Source: Methanobacteriota archaeon (GTDB lineage Archaea; Halobacteriota; Methanomicrobia; Methanomicrobiales; Methanoculleaceae). From it: 64,000 nt of DNA. A program made the translations under genes and the position numbers. The stretch lies in contig JAEWLJ010000003.1 of the NCBI GenBank assembly GCA_023393455.1, forward strand, positions 1-64,000. Reading direction: 5' to 3'. The notes under the pieces were generated by a model. That model saw only the letters and a list, made by a program, of their open reading frames with translations, was not told the DNA's origin and did not search any database. This document shows, piece after piece, positions 8,027 through 14,726 of this stretch (positions are counted from its first letter, which is position 1; each line of letters starts with the position of its first letter).

Positions 8027-8594
8027 GGTCGGTGTTCTCGCGCTCCAGGGCGACGTTGCCGAGCACATCGCGGCGTTCCGTGAGGCGCTCGCTGACCGGG
8101 CCGGCTCGTCGGTCGTCTCCGTCCGGCGCGCGGAAGACCTCGGGGACCTCGACGCCCTCGCGATCCCGGGCGGCGAGTCCACCACCATCTCCCGGCTGAT
8201 CGGGAAGAACGGGCTTTATGAGCCGCTTGCCGGGTTCGAGGGCGGGATATTTGCGACCTGCGCCGGGATGGTCCTCGTGGCTGACCGGGTGGACGATCCA
8301 CGGGTGCGGACCCTGGGTCTCATCCCGATGCATGTAGCGAGGAACGCCTTCGGGCGGCAGGTCGACTCCCGTGAAACGTCTCTCAACATCGCGGGCCTCG
8401 CCGACCCTTTCCGCGCGGTCTTCATCCGGGCCCCGGCGGCGACGGAGATCGGGAGCGGCGTCGAGTTGCTCGCCCGGATCCCGGAAGGGATCGTTGCCGT
8501 CCGGCACGGCCGGAAAATGGCGTTCGCCTTCCACCCGGAGCTTGGCGGAGATCTCCGCCTGCACCGGACCTTCTTAGAGGGTCTCGGCATATAG
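8016..8594 (+). CDS. pdxT: Pyridoxal 5'-phosphate synthase glutaminase PdxT
   Basis: PdxT hydrolyses glutamine and channels ammonia to PdxS. The 192-aa protein has GVLALQGDVAEH, the oxyanion segment PGGESTT, the nucleophile cysteine in ATCAGM, and a C-terminal AFHPEL holding the catalytic His-Glu pair. The GTG at 8016 is chosen because it places VKVGVLALQGD at the N-terminus. The gene overlaps pdxS by 11 nt in another frame. Confidence 0.96.
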   Translation: MGVKVGVLALQGDVAEHIAAFREALADRAGSSVVSVRRAEDLGDLDALAIPGGESTTISRLIGKNGLYEPLAGFEGGIFATCAGMVLVADRVDDPRVRTLGLIPMHVARNAFGRQVDSRETSLNIAGLADPFRAVFIRAPAATEIGSGVELLARIPEGIVAVRHGRKMAFAFHPELGGDLRLHRTFLEGLGI

Positions 8595-8604
8595 GATCCG
8601 GGAT

Positions 8605-9000
8605 TCACCTGTTTTTTCGACTCCCGGCGTCGCCTATCACCTGTCTTGTCCAGGCGGTGCCATCGGCGGTCAGCCGGTAGATGATCCAGTTTCCCTGCGC
8701 CTCGCCGGCGATCAGTCCCATCTTCTTCAGGACGGAGAGGTGGTAGGAGAGCTTCGAGTCCGCTATCCCGAGCACCGCCTTGATGACACAGACACAGAGC
8801 GGCTGCACCGCGAGCATGGCGAGGATCTTGAGGCGGAGGGGGTCGGCGAGTGCGCGAAAAAGAGCACTCTCTCTTTTCAGGAGATCGTCTCCCGGCAACT
8901 GCCCCGTCAGCCCTGCGATGCCCCCGCACCGGCAGAGCGACTCCTCGACGTCAGGAGGGAGGGGCAGGGATGCATCCTGGTATTTTTTGTCTTCTGCCAT
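8605..9000 (-). CDS. ArsR-family transcriptional regulator
   Basis: The 131-aa protein has a winged helix domain at about residues 40-120 (RALADPLRLKILAML, then SKLSYHLSVLKKMGLI as recognition helix). It has a CRC near residue 22 and a CVC in the VQPLCVCVIKAV helix, positions where metal- or metalloid-sensing ArsR proteins carry thiols. It is the first gene of the metalloid island, convergent with pdxT 10 bp away. An inverted repeat at 9019-9038 and a minus-strand TATA at 9047-9052 precede it, suggesting autoregulation. A decayed relative lies at 9590-9815. Confidence 0.9.
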   Translation of the reverse strand: MAEDKKYQDASLPLPPDVEESLCRCGGIAGLTGQLPGDDLLKRESALFRALADPLRLKILAMLAVQPLCVCVIKAVLGIADSKLSYHLSVLKKMGLIAGEAQGNWIIYRLTADGTAWTRQVIGDAGSRKNR

Positions 9001-9018
9001 CGGGACATCACACTCGAT

Positions 9019-9038
9019 ATTTCAAAAGAATCTGAAAT
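9019..9038. promoter_or_regulatory. ArsR-type operator 1
   Basis: Arms ATTTCA and TGAAAT are separated by 8 nt. The site overlaps the transcription start predicted from the minus-strand TATA at 9047-9052, just upstream of the arsR gene. The same arm-N8-arm layout recurs at 9911 and 14142. Confidence 0.7.
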
Positions 9039-9399
9039 GAAAACATCTATAACCTTTCGCTGCTCTCACACGGCGTACGAACTAACCGTTCAACAGCAGA
9101 GGAGAAAAAAGCATGGGCACTATGAGCATCGGTTCCATCGGCGGCAGCAGGGTCGTACGGAGCATCCTGACCGTGGGGGAGAAGGCCGGAGCGGGTCATC
9201 ATCAGCGATGCGCACCCGTTGGCGCTCGCCGGGGTCAAGCGAAGGCTACGAACGCATCGGATCTTCTCTTCCGACGATCGGCTGTCATCGGCCGGAGGAC
9301 CTCCCGGGTTTCCACGGTGCTGTCTCTTTTCATCGGTCGACAATGCCGGCCCGATGAGCCGCCGGGACCCCCCATGGGGGTTCGACCCCCTCAAAAAGC

Positions 9400-9567
9400 C
9401 TGCTGAAGGAGTTCGAGATACTCACCGGCGTCCCGGTATTACTGAACACGAGTTTCAACGTGATGGGCGAGCCGATCGTGGAATCGCCGCAGGATGCTAT
9501 CCGCTGCTTCTTCTCCACCGGTCTGGATTACCTGGTGTTGGGGAATTATATCGTCGGCAAGCAACCT
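9400..9567 (+). pseudogene. C-terminal fragment of a NodU/CmcH-type carbamoyltransferase
   Basis: Translation in the frame of 9421 gives LTGVPVLLNTSFNVMGEPIV and then ESPQDAIRCFF, a very characteristic stretch of the C-terminal domain of carbamoyltransferases (NodU/CmcH/HypF-like superfamily). No N-terminal part, start or supporting reading frame exists upstream, and the frame continues into unrelated sequence after about 9567. It is the relic of a deleted gene. Confidence in family is good; the original substrate is unknown. Confidence 0.7.
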
Positions 9568-9589
9568 GGCATGCTTCCCGATGTCTTGG

Positions 9590-9815
9590 CGGTTCGGGCA
9601 TCCGCAACCTCCTGCAGCTCGCCGGTCTCCCTGGATCGGGAGAGCGTAGAGGATCCGGTTCCCCTGCAGCCCGCCGACGATCAGCCCTGCCTTCTCCAGG
9701 ACCGGGAGGTGGCAGGAAGGTTTTGAGTCTGCCGGCCCGAGCACCGCTCTGGTGAAGCAGACAAAGAGCGGCTGCACAGGGGGCAGGCTCGCAAGCTCAA
9801 CGGGAAATGCCCTGC
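9590..9815 (-). pseudogene. Decayed ArsR-family gene
   Basis: The minus-strand translation VQPLFVCFTRAVLGPADSK, followed by CHLPVLEKAGLIVGGLQGN, aligns almost residue for residue with the intact ArsR at 8605-9000 (VQPLCVCVIKAVLGIADSK, YHLSVLKKMGLIAGEAQGN). The part before it (AFPVELASLPP) is a degraded match to ADPLRLKILAML. The N-terminus is missing. It is likely a relic of duplication of the neighbouring regulator. Confidence 0.75.
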
Positions 9816-9910
9816 CACCCCCGGTGGCTACCGGATGTCGTCATGCCTGGTGACAACTCCTTCAACTCGTTTTGAAACCAGAACCATTATAGGGTGGTGG
9901 CGCTCACACT

Positions 9911-9930
9911 ATTTCAAATAATATTGAAAC
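9911..9930. promoter_or_regulatory. ArsR-type operator 2
   Basis: Arms ATTTCA and TGAAAC are separated by 8 nt, matching operator 1. The site starts about 22 nt after the centre of the TATA-like attatagg (9886-9893), at the expected transcription start of the 9949 gene. Binding would block initiation. Confidence 0.7.
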
Positions 9931-9948
9931 AGAGTGGGGCGTAGCACC

Positions 9949-10095
9949 ATGACAGACGACACCAGCAAGAACCCAAAGGAAAGCCTCGCCGGACGGATCA
10001 AGAGACTCCTTGCGCCGGAAAACGACTGCGGCTGCAGTTGCAGTTGCGGCGGCGTGAAGGTCGTGTCGAAGAAGACGGACGAGAAGAAAGAGTGA
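9949..10095 (+). CDS. Small Cys-rich protein with CxCxC motif
   Basis: This 48-aa protein (MTDDTSKNPKESLAG at the start) has a basic amphipathic N-terminal half and a CGCSCSCGG cluster near residues 31-39, followed by a Lys/Glu tail. The alternating cysteines suggest binding of a soft metal or metalloid, or a thiol-exchange role. It is the first gene downstream of operator 2, directly before the ferredoxin:thioredoxin reductase subunit (13 bp). I do not recognise a named family. Confidence 0.7.
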   Translation: MTDDTSKNPKESLAGRIKRLLAPENDCGCSCSCGGVKVVSKKTDEKKE

Positions 10096-10108
10096 CCGGA
10101 AGCGGAGA

Positions 10109-10426
10109 ATGGCCGACGAACCGACGACCCTGACCGAGGACGAACTGGTCGAAGAGATCCGTACCTGGGCGGAGAAGTACGCCCGCGAACACGACCTGGT
10201 GCTCAACCCGGACGAACGGGTGCGAAACGCTGTCCTCCGGGGGCTTGCCCGGAACCAGCTCAGGCATGGCGAGCGCTTCTGTCCCTGCCGCATCCGGAAA
10301 GGCGTGCCGGAAGAAGATGCGAAGATTGCCTGCCCCTGTGTCTACCACAAGGAGGAGATCGCGGTTGAGGGTCACTGCCATTGCAACCTCTTCTTCCGGA
10401 AGAGTGCGGTGGAGCAGGGGGGATAA
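10109..10426 (+). CDS. Ferredoxin:thioredoxin reductase catalytic subunit-like protein
   Basis: The 105-aa protein shows the FTR beta-subunit signature: FCPC near residue 52, CPC near 69-71 and HCHC near 87, which together bind a 4Fe-4S cluster next to a redox-active disulfide. Such proteins pass electrons from ferredoxin to thioredoxin-like proteins. No separate variable subunit is seen, as is usual in archaea. Two thioredoxin-like mini-proteins lie 1.7 kb downstream in the same orientation and are plausible partners. The gene starts at ATG 10109, 13 bp after the CxCxC mini-protein. Confidence 0.88.
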   Translation: MADEPTTLTEDELVEEIRTWAEKYAREHDLVLNPDERVRNAVLRGLARNQLRHGERFCPCRIRKGVPEEDAKIACPCVYHKEEIAVEGHCHCNLFFRKSAVEQGG

Positions 10427-10461
10427 AGACGGCCGACCCCCTGCTGACAGTCCCGATCGGA

Positions 10462-10629
10462 GTGGAACTCCCCCGGGTGCTGCTGGCTATCCTCATCGTC
10501 GCGGTCGCCTTCATGATCGGCGTGGCCCTCCTGATGACGATGAGGAATTTGCTAGCCATAACCGAATACAGCCGTCACTATATGCTGCAGGCGGAGCCGG
10601 AGCCGTCCGAAGGGACATGGGGGCGGTGA
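10462..10629 (+). CDS. Small single-pass membrane protein (tentative)
   Basis: From GTG 10462 the frame encodes 55 aa with one hydrophobic helix (LLAILIVAVAFMIGVALLM) and a charged C-terminal tail. The frame is open further upstream but overlaps the FTR gene. The start codon is uncertain and the ribosome-binding site is weak. It lies between the FTR-like gene and the permease on the same strand. Confidence 0.4.
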   Translation: MELPRVLLAILIVAVAFMIGVALLMTMRNLLAITEYSRHYMLQAEPEPSEGTWGR

Positions 10630-10716
10630 GGAGCTGAAACGGGCACCGTCACCACGGCCGGGATCGCCTGAATTACACACCGATACAGACATTGGAGCAA
10701 TGTAAAGGAACTAACT

Positions 10717-11796
10717 ATGATTGACATACTCATCGGCGCCCTTGCATCGGGGCTTGCCTCCGTGCTCGACTACCTCTCGGCGCATGTCCTTACCTGTCTG
10801 GTGCCGGCGTTCTTCATCGCCGGAGCCATCGCGGCCTTCGTCAAGAAGGATGCAATACTGAAGTATTTCAGCCCGGACACGCCCAAGCACATCTCCTACG
10901 GGATAGCATCGGTCTCGGGGACGATCCTCGCGGTCTGCAGCTGCACCATTCTCCCGATCTTTGCCGGAATCCTCAAGAAAGGGAGCGGCATCGGCCCGGC
11001 AACGACGTTCCTCTTTGCAGGTCCCGCCATCAACATCCTCGCGATCATCTACACCGCATGGGTGCTCGGCTTCGACCTCGGGATAGCACGGGCGATCTCG
11101 GCGGTCGTGCTCGCGATCGTCATCGGGCTTCTCATGGCGCTGATCTTCCGGTCGACGGACGTCGAGACGCTCAAGAAGAAGGCGATGGCGCCGAGTGTCG
11201 CCGGGGCATGCGAGGAAGAGAAACCGCGCTGGGTCACGCCGGCGTTCTTCGCCCTCCTGGTCGGGGTGCTGGTCTTCGGCGCTTCGCCGCTTGACTGGGC
11301 GCTCCGGCTCGGCATCGTCTACATTCTCACGCTCGCGATCGCCGTCCTGCTCATTTACTATTACGACCGGGACGAGGTGACCGACTGGGGGATGGAGACC
11401 TGGGATCTCACGAAGAAGATCTTTCCGATCCTGATCGCCGGGACATTCCTTGTCGGGATCATCGCCTTCTTCCTCCCGCCGGAGACCTTCCAGCCCTACT
11501 TCGGGAACAACTCGCTCGGCGCGAACTTCCTTGCGGCGATCGCAGGGTCGATCCTTTACATGCCGACGCTGCTTGAGGTCCCGATCATCGGCACGACCTT
11601 TGGCTACTCGTCGGGGCTGATGGCCAGCGGTCCGGCGCTCGCCCTCCTGCTATCCGGGCCGACGATCAGCCTCCCCTCCGTCCTCGTCATCCACCGGATC
11701 ATGGGGGCGAAGAAGACAGCGGCCTACGTGGCGCTGGTGGTCGTCTTCGCGACCATTGCCGGGTTCCTCTTCGGGAACGGGATGCTGCTCATATAG
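10717..11796 (+). CDS. ArsP/DUF318-family permease
   Basis: This 359-aa integral membrane protein has about eight to nine hydrophobic segments and a conserved AVCSCTILPIFAGI in an early helix, with a related hydrophobic layout in the second half (permease family DUF318). Members include ArsP, which exports trivalent organoarsenicals, and other metal or metalloid exporters. The CSC pair in the membrane is consistent with a soft ligand. A cytoplasmic loop near residues 150-175 is charged and has one Cys. It is followed after 10 bp by a CC-containing small protein, within the arsenic/redox operon. Confidence 0.85.
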   Translation: MIDILIGALASGLASVLDYLSAHVLTCLVPAFFIAGAIAAFVKKDAILKYFSPDTPKHISYGIASVSGTILAVCSCTILPIFAGILKKGSGIGPATTFLFAGPAINILAIIYTAWVLGFDLGIARAISAVVLAIVIGLLMALIFRSTDVETLKKKAMAPSVAGACEEEKPRWVTPAFFALLVGVLVFGASPLDWALRLGIVYILTLAIAVLLIYYYDRDEVTDWGMETWDLTKKIFPILIAGTFLVGIIAFFLPPETFQPYFGNNSLGANFLAAIAGSILYMPTLLEVPIIGTTFGYSSGLMASGPALALLLSGPTISLPSVLVIHRIMGAKKTAAYVALVVVFATIAGFLFGNGMLLI

Positions 11797-11806
11797 GAGA
11801 GAATCT

Positions 11807-12076
11807 ATGGAGACAAAGAAGAGAGAGAAACCCTGCTGCGCTGCCGAGGCCATGCACCGGATCCGCCGGATCGAGGTCGGCGGGGTTGTCGTCGGGCTCG
11901 CGATGCTCGATGATGCCTTCCAGGCTGTCATCGATCACGGTATCACGGACCTTACCGCTATCAGTGACGAACTCATCAGGCAGGTAAAGATCTACAACTA
12001 TATCCCGAAGGAAGCGGAACCGCTCTACCGGGCGGCGCTCCTTTTAGCGTATCAGAACGAGGTGAAGAAACGATGA
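11807..12076 (+). CDS. Small conserved protein with N-terminal CC, function unknown
   Basis: The 89-aa product starts METKKREKPCCAAEAMHR and continues as a mainly helical protein (VGLAMLDDAFQAVIDHGITD). The start ATG 11807 has an AGGAGAG ribosome-binding site. It overlaps the next thioredoxin-like gene by 4 nt, so translation is coupled. I do not recognise the family. The vicinal cysteines next to the permease suggest delivery of a soft metal or metalloid to it, which is inference only. Confidence 0.7.
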   Translation: METKKREKPCCAAEAMHRIRRIEVGGVVVGLAMLDDAFQAVIDHGITDLTAISDELIRQVKIYNYIPKEAEPLYRAALLLAYQNEVKKR

Positions 12077-12306
12077 AGGTAGAAGTACTCGGAACCGGCT
12101 GCGCCAAGTGCAAGCGGCTCACGAAGAACGCAGAAACAGCGATCAAGGAGCTCGGCATCGAGGCCGAACTCGTCAAGGTCGACGATATCACCGAGATCAT
12201 GGATCGCGGCGTGATGCTGACGCCGGCTCTTGCCGTCGACGGGGAACTCAAAGTCTCCGGCCGGGTGGCGGACGTCAAAGAGATCAAGGAGATCCTGCAG
12301 GGGTGA
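12073..12306 (+). CDS. Thioredoxin-like small redox protein (MTH895/TM0996 type) 1
   Basis: The 77-aa protein has VEVLGTGCAKCKRLTKNAE with a CAKC active site, a cis-Pro-like GVMLTPALAVDGE and a final helix, the compact fold of archaeal glutaredoxin-like redox-active disulfide proteins. It probably accepts electrons from the FTR-like protein and reduces a client disulfide or metalloid-thiol adduct. It is a near duplicate of the gene at 12339. Confidence 0.88.
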   Translation: MKVEVLGTGCAKCKRLTKNAETAIKELGIEAELVKVDDITEIMDRGVMLTPALAVDGELKVSGRVADVKEIKEILQG

Positions 12307-12338
12307 GATCCCTCTTCCCCTGCAAAGGAGCCTGAGAG

Positions 12339-12581
12339 ATGGTGCTGGTTGAAGTGTTCGGGACCGGCTGCGCCAGGTGCGGGCGGATGATCAAAAATGT
12401 CGAGATCGCGGTCAGGGAACTCAAGATCGATGCGGAGATCCGCAAGATCGAGAGCCTCGATGCGATGATCGAGCGGGGCGTGATGCTGACGCCGGCGCTC
12501 TACGTCGACGGCGAGGCCAAAGTCGTCGGCCACGTCCCCTGTATCGAGGATATCAAACAGATACTGCTCGGAGAGAAGTGA
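12339..12581 (+). CDS. Thioredoxin-like small redox protein (MTH895/TM0996 type) 2
   Basis: The 80-aa product has VEVFGTGCARCGRMIKNVE with a CARC active site and the same GVMLTPALYVDGE block as its neighbour at 12073, with an extra Cys (VPCIED) near residue 68. An AAAGGAG ribosome-binding site precedes ATG 12339. The pair looks like a tandem duplication with different residues between the active-site cysteines, so the two may differ in redox potential or partner. Confidence 0.88.
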   Translation: MVLVEVFGTGCARCGRMIKNVEIAVRELKIDAEIRKIESLDAMIERGVMLTPALYVDGEAKVVGHVPCIEDIKQILLGEK

Positions 12582-12582
12582 T

Positions 12583-13443
12583 ATGGCAGAACAGAACATA
12601 CCCCGGTGTGCCTGTGAATCCGGGATAGAGCCGGAAGGCGGCACGAAACGGATCATCTTCGCCTGCGCCGGCGCATCGAAGGCCGGACAGCTCACGAACG
12701 AGGCAGCTGTTCAGTTAACGAAGGAAGGATACGGGAATATCGCCTGCACGGCCTCACTTGCCGTCGGGACACCCTCGATCAAGAAGAAGGTCGAGGTGGC
12801 GGACGAGGTGATCGTCATCGACGGCTGCCCGGTCGGCTGCGCCCGCCAGATCGCCGAGCGGGCCGGCATCACGCCCGACCAGGAGATCGTGGTCACGGAC
12901 CTCGGGATCGAGAAAGGCGGGGGCCTCGACCTCCCCGAAGAGGATGTGGAGAGGGTCGTCTCCGCCGCCTGGGAGGGCAAAGGGAGAACGGAGGAGGAGA
13001 GGGAGCGCAGGCCGTCCGGTGGATGCGGCTGCGGTTGTGGATGCGAAGGATCGACGGACACCCTCGTCATCGAATGGCGGCATATCGGAAGAGACCTCGA
13101 GAACACCTGCGAAAGGTGCAGCGAGACTGGGAAGGCGGTGAGAGAAACAGTCGATCGGATTCGCGCAGCCCTTGAAGACGCGGGCATCACGGTCAAATTC
13201 GTCGAGAACGTCCTTCCACACGATGCGATAGCAGACTCAAACACCATCCTCTTCAACGGCGTACCACTCGAGGATCTCATCGAAGGCATGGAAGTTACCA
13301 GCACGCCCTGTGCCTCCTGTGCCTGCATCACCGGGCAGGACGACGTCGAGTGCCGTGCTATCGAGTATAACGGCGAGCGTTATGAGTCGATCCCGCCGGA
13401 GCTGATCGCCCGGGCGGCGCTGAAGGCGCTCGGGCTGGAGTGA
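12583..13443 (+). CDS. Fused DGC-type putative zinc-binding domain and DUF2703 protein
   Basis: The 286-aa product combines two domains. The N-terminal part (about 20-130) resembles the DGC putative zinc-binding family, with IIFACAGASKAGQLTNEAA and the signature VIDGCPVGCARQ (DGC at 80-82, Cys 86). A linker carries an alternating CGCGCGC (148-154). The C-terminal part (157-286) is DUF2703, with LVIEWRHIG, TILFNGVPLEDLI, a TPCASCAC thiol cluster and YNGERYESIPPELIARAA. The two domains are separate genes at 20733 and 21130, so the fusion supports a shared function. The biochemical role of both is unknown. It starts 1 bp after the thioredoxin-like gene and clearly belongs to the operon. Confidence 0.85.
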   Translation: MAEQNIPRCACESGIEPEGGTKRIIFACAGASKAGQLTNEAAVQLTKEGYGNIACTASLAVGTPSIKKKVEVADEVIVIDGCPVGCARQIAERAGITPDQEIVVTDLGIEKGGGLDLPEEDVERVVSAAWEGKGRTEEERERRPSGGCGCGCGCEGSTDTLVIEWRHIGRDLENTCERCSETGKAVRETVDRIRAALEDAGITVKFVENVLPHDAIADSNTILFNGVPLEDLIEGMEVTSTPCASCACITGQDDVECRAIEYNGERYESIPPELIARAALKALGLE

Positions 13444-13447
13444 TCTC

Positions 13448-13675
13448 GTGAGGAAGAGGAGCCTCTTCGTCTGCGTCCATAGCGCCGCCCGCTCGCAGGC
13501 GGTGGAGGGGGAGCGAGGGGTCCGCTCCTTCTTCCCCCGGGCAGCGGCAGAGATTCGTCGGGAGTTACCCGACCTGTCGAACCTCGCTGGCACCGACGGG
13601 GGAGTCGTGGCAGGCGTCCGGCGGATCCGGGACGCGATTACGGGTTGGATCGACGCGACGTTCGGAGAAGCGTGA
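13448..13675 (+). pseudogene. Internally deleted arsenate reductase (ArsC, LMW-PTP type)
   Basis: The 75-residue GTG-start frame keeps the P-loop of the low-molecular-weight phosphatase/ArsC family (LFVCVHSAARSQ, nucleophile Cys 9) and the C-terminal helix (VAGVRRIRDAITGWIDATFG), matching VLAAYRRSRDAITAWIDGRYG of the ArsC homologue at 38290. About 60 core residues are missing, including the two relay cysteines and the Asp-Pro loop. It may be a relic, or a short expressed protein, since the frame stays open and it sits neatly in the operon, 4 bp after the fusion gene and 2 bp before the next. Confidence 0.7.
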
Positions 13676-13677
13676 CG

Positions 13678-14025
13678 ATGGCGGTCACCGTCATCGCCTG
13701 TTCGGGGATCTCGAACACCGGGAAACTGACCGCCCAGGCCGGGGCGATGCTCCTCCGCCGCTCCTGCGGGGCGGTCGAGGCCTGCACCGCGGCTACCCGG
13801 CCGACGGCATCCCTGGAGGCTGCGATCCGGCACGCGGACCGTATTCTGGTGTTGGACGGGTGCGGCGACTGCTGCGGGAAGGAAAAACTCCGGGCGCTCG
13901 GGATCGAGCCGCACCTGCACATCGTCGCGACCGACTGCGGCATCGCGAAGAACGGGATGAGCGAACCCCGGTTCGACGAGATCGAGCGCCTTTCAGCCGC
14001 CGTGCTGGAGGCTATCCGGTGGTGA
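13678..14025 (+). CDS. DGC-type putative zinc-binding protein
   Basis: The 115-aa protein has VIACSGISNTGKLTAQAGA near the N-terminus, the VLDGCGDCCGKEKL motif (Asp-Gly-Cys plus two further Cys) and IVATDCGIAKNGM. It is closest in this window to the protein at 21130 and more distantly to the N-terminal half of the fusion at 12583. Cysteine content suggests binding of a metal or metalloid. ATG 13678 lies 2 bp after the ArsC relic. Confidence 0.85.
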   Translation: MAVTVIACSGISNTGKLTAQAGAMLLRRSCGAVEACTAATRPTASLEAAIRHADRILVLDGCGDCCGKEKLRALGIEPHLHIVATDCGIAKNGMSEPRFDEIERLSAAVLEAIRW

Positions 14026-14108
14026 ACTACGGGTTCTCCCTGGCATCAGTTGAGGAGAGCCGATATCTTCGGCAGGGGGATGTGGTAATGAAGCACCCCT
14101 GGATAAAG

Positions 14109-14116
14109 CATATATA
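14109..14116 (+). promoter_or_regulatory. TATA box of the ArsF/ArsG-type operon
   Basis: The sequence catatata lies in a 160-bp gap and would place transcription start near 14138, ahead of ATG 14190 and at the left edge of operator 3. Confidence 0.6.
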
Positions 14117-14141
14117 CCAACCTGTACAAGAACACAAAACC

Positions 14142-14161
14142 GTTTCAAGCAAAATTGTAAT
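14142..14161. promoter_or_regulatory. ArsR-type operator 3
   Basis: Arms GTTTCA and TGTAAT with an 8-nt spacer match the ATTTCA-N8-TGAAAT layout of operators 1 and 2 with one mismatch in each arm. It lies just after the start site predicted from the TATA at 14109. Confidence 0.5.
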
Positions 14162-14189
14162 GGTCAATCCAGCGACAGGAGTGTCCTTG

Positions 14190-14726
14190 ATGAAAACGAA
14201 ACAACCATGCAGTCATGATGCCCCGCGCGTGCGCCGGGGGCTTGCCTGCAGCATAACCGGACGAAAGGTCCTGCCGTTAGTTGCGCTGTCGGTTCTCCTG
14301 GCCTTTGCCACCCTCTTTGCAGGCTGCACGACGGAACCCGGCGGAGCGGATGCCGCCGTCTCGCCGCTCAACGGCACCGTCACGAAAGTCGAAGTCATCC
14401 ACTTCACCGCGCCGAACCAGTGTTATTCCTGCGTGGTGCTCGGTGACTACGCCGAAGAGACCGTGAAGACATATTTCCCTGGTGAACTCGGCTCCGGGAA
14501 GGTGATCTTCGATCACGTTGACATCGCCGACCCGGAGAAGAAGGAGATCGTCGAGCGTTACGGGGCGACCGGCTCGTCGCTCTGGATCGGCACCTACGAC
14601 GACCAGGGTGGGTTCTCCAAAGAGGAGGATACCCGGGTCTGGTACAAACTCAACGACAAGCCCGGATTCATGCAGTATCTCAAGACGCTGATCGGGATGC
14701 GTCTCGCCGGGGACTTCTCGCAATGA
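14190..14726 (+). CDS. ArsF-like thioredoxin-fold lipoprotein
   Basis: The 178-aa protein has an N-terminal membrane segment ending in a lipobox (LFAGC, Cys 46), then a domain beginning VEVIHFTAPNQCYSCVVLGD with a CYSC motif (78-81) and a thioredoxin-like sequence. It resembles the ArsF-type proteins annotated with aromatic-arsenical efflux, where ArsF and ArsG act together. The frame is open far upstream, but ATG 14190 follows a GGAGTG ribosome-binding site and the TATA at 14109. It overlaps the ArsG-like gene by 4 nt. The domain is predicted outside the membrane. The link to aryl arsenicals is by family and context only. Confidence 0.8.
   Translation: MKTKQPCSHDAPRVRRGLACSITGRKVLPLVALSVLLAFATLFAGCTTEPGGADAAVSPLNGTVTKVEVIHFTAPNQCYSCVVLGDYAEETVKTYFPGELGSGKVIFDHVDIADPEKKEIVERYGATGSSLWIGTYDDQGGFSKEEDTRVWYKLNDKPGFMQYLKTLIGMRLAGDFSQ

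Larger units (their letters stand above)
9041..9910. other. Decayed intergenic region with gene remnants
   Basis: About 870 bp with no intact gene. The left part (9041-9390) shows nothing I can identify. The right part holds a carbamoyltransferase 3' fragment (9400-9567, plus) abutting an ArsR remnant (9590-9815, minus), both listed separately. The right end carries a TATA-like element near 9886-9893 for the mini-protein gene at 9949. Confidence 0.6.

Noticed and set aside
9041..9390. Small open frames such as 9047-9394 and 9113-9406
   Set aside because: They lack recognisable domains and are flanked by gene relics; codon use looks random compared with neighbours.
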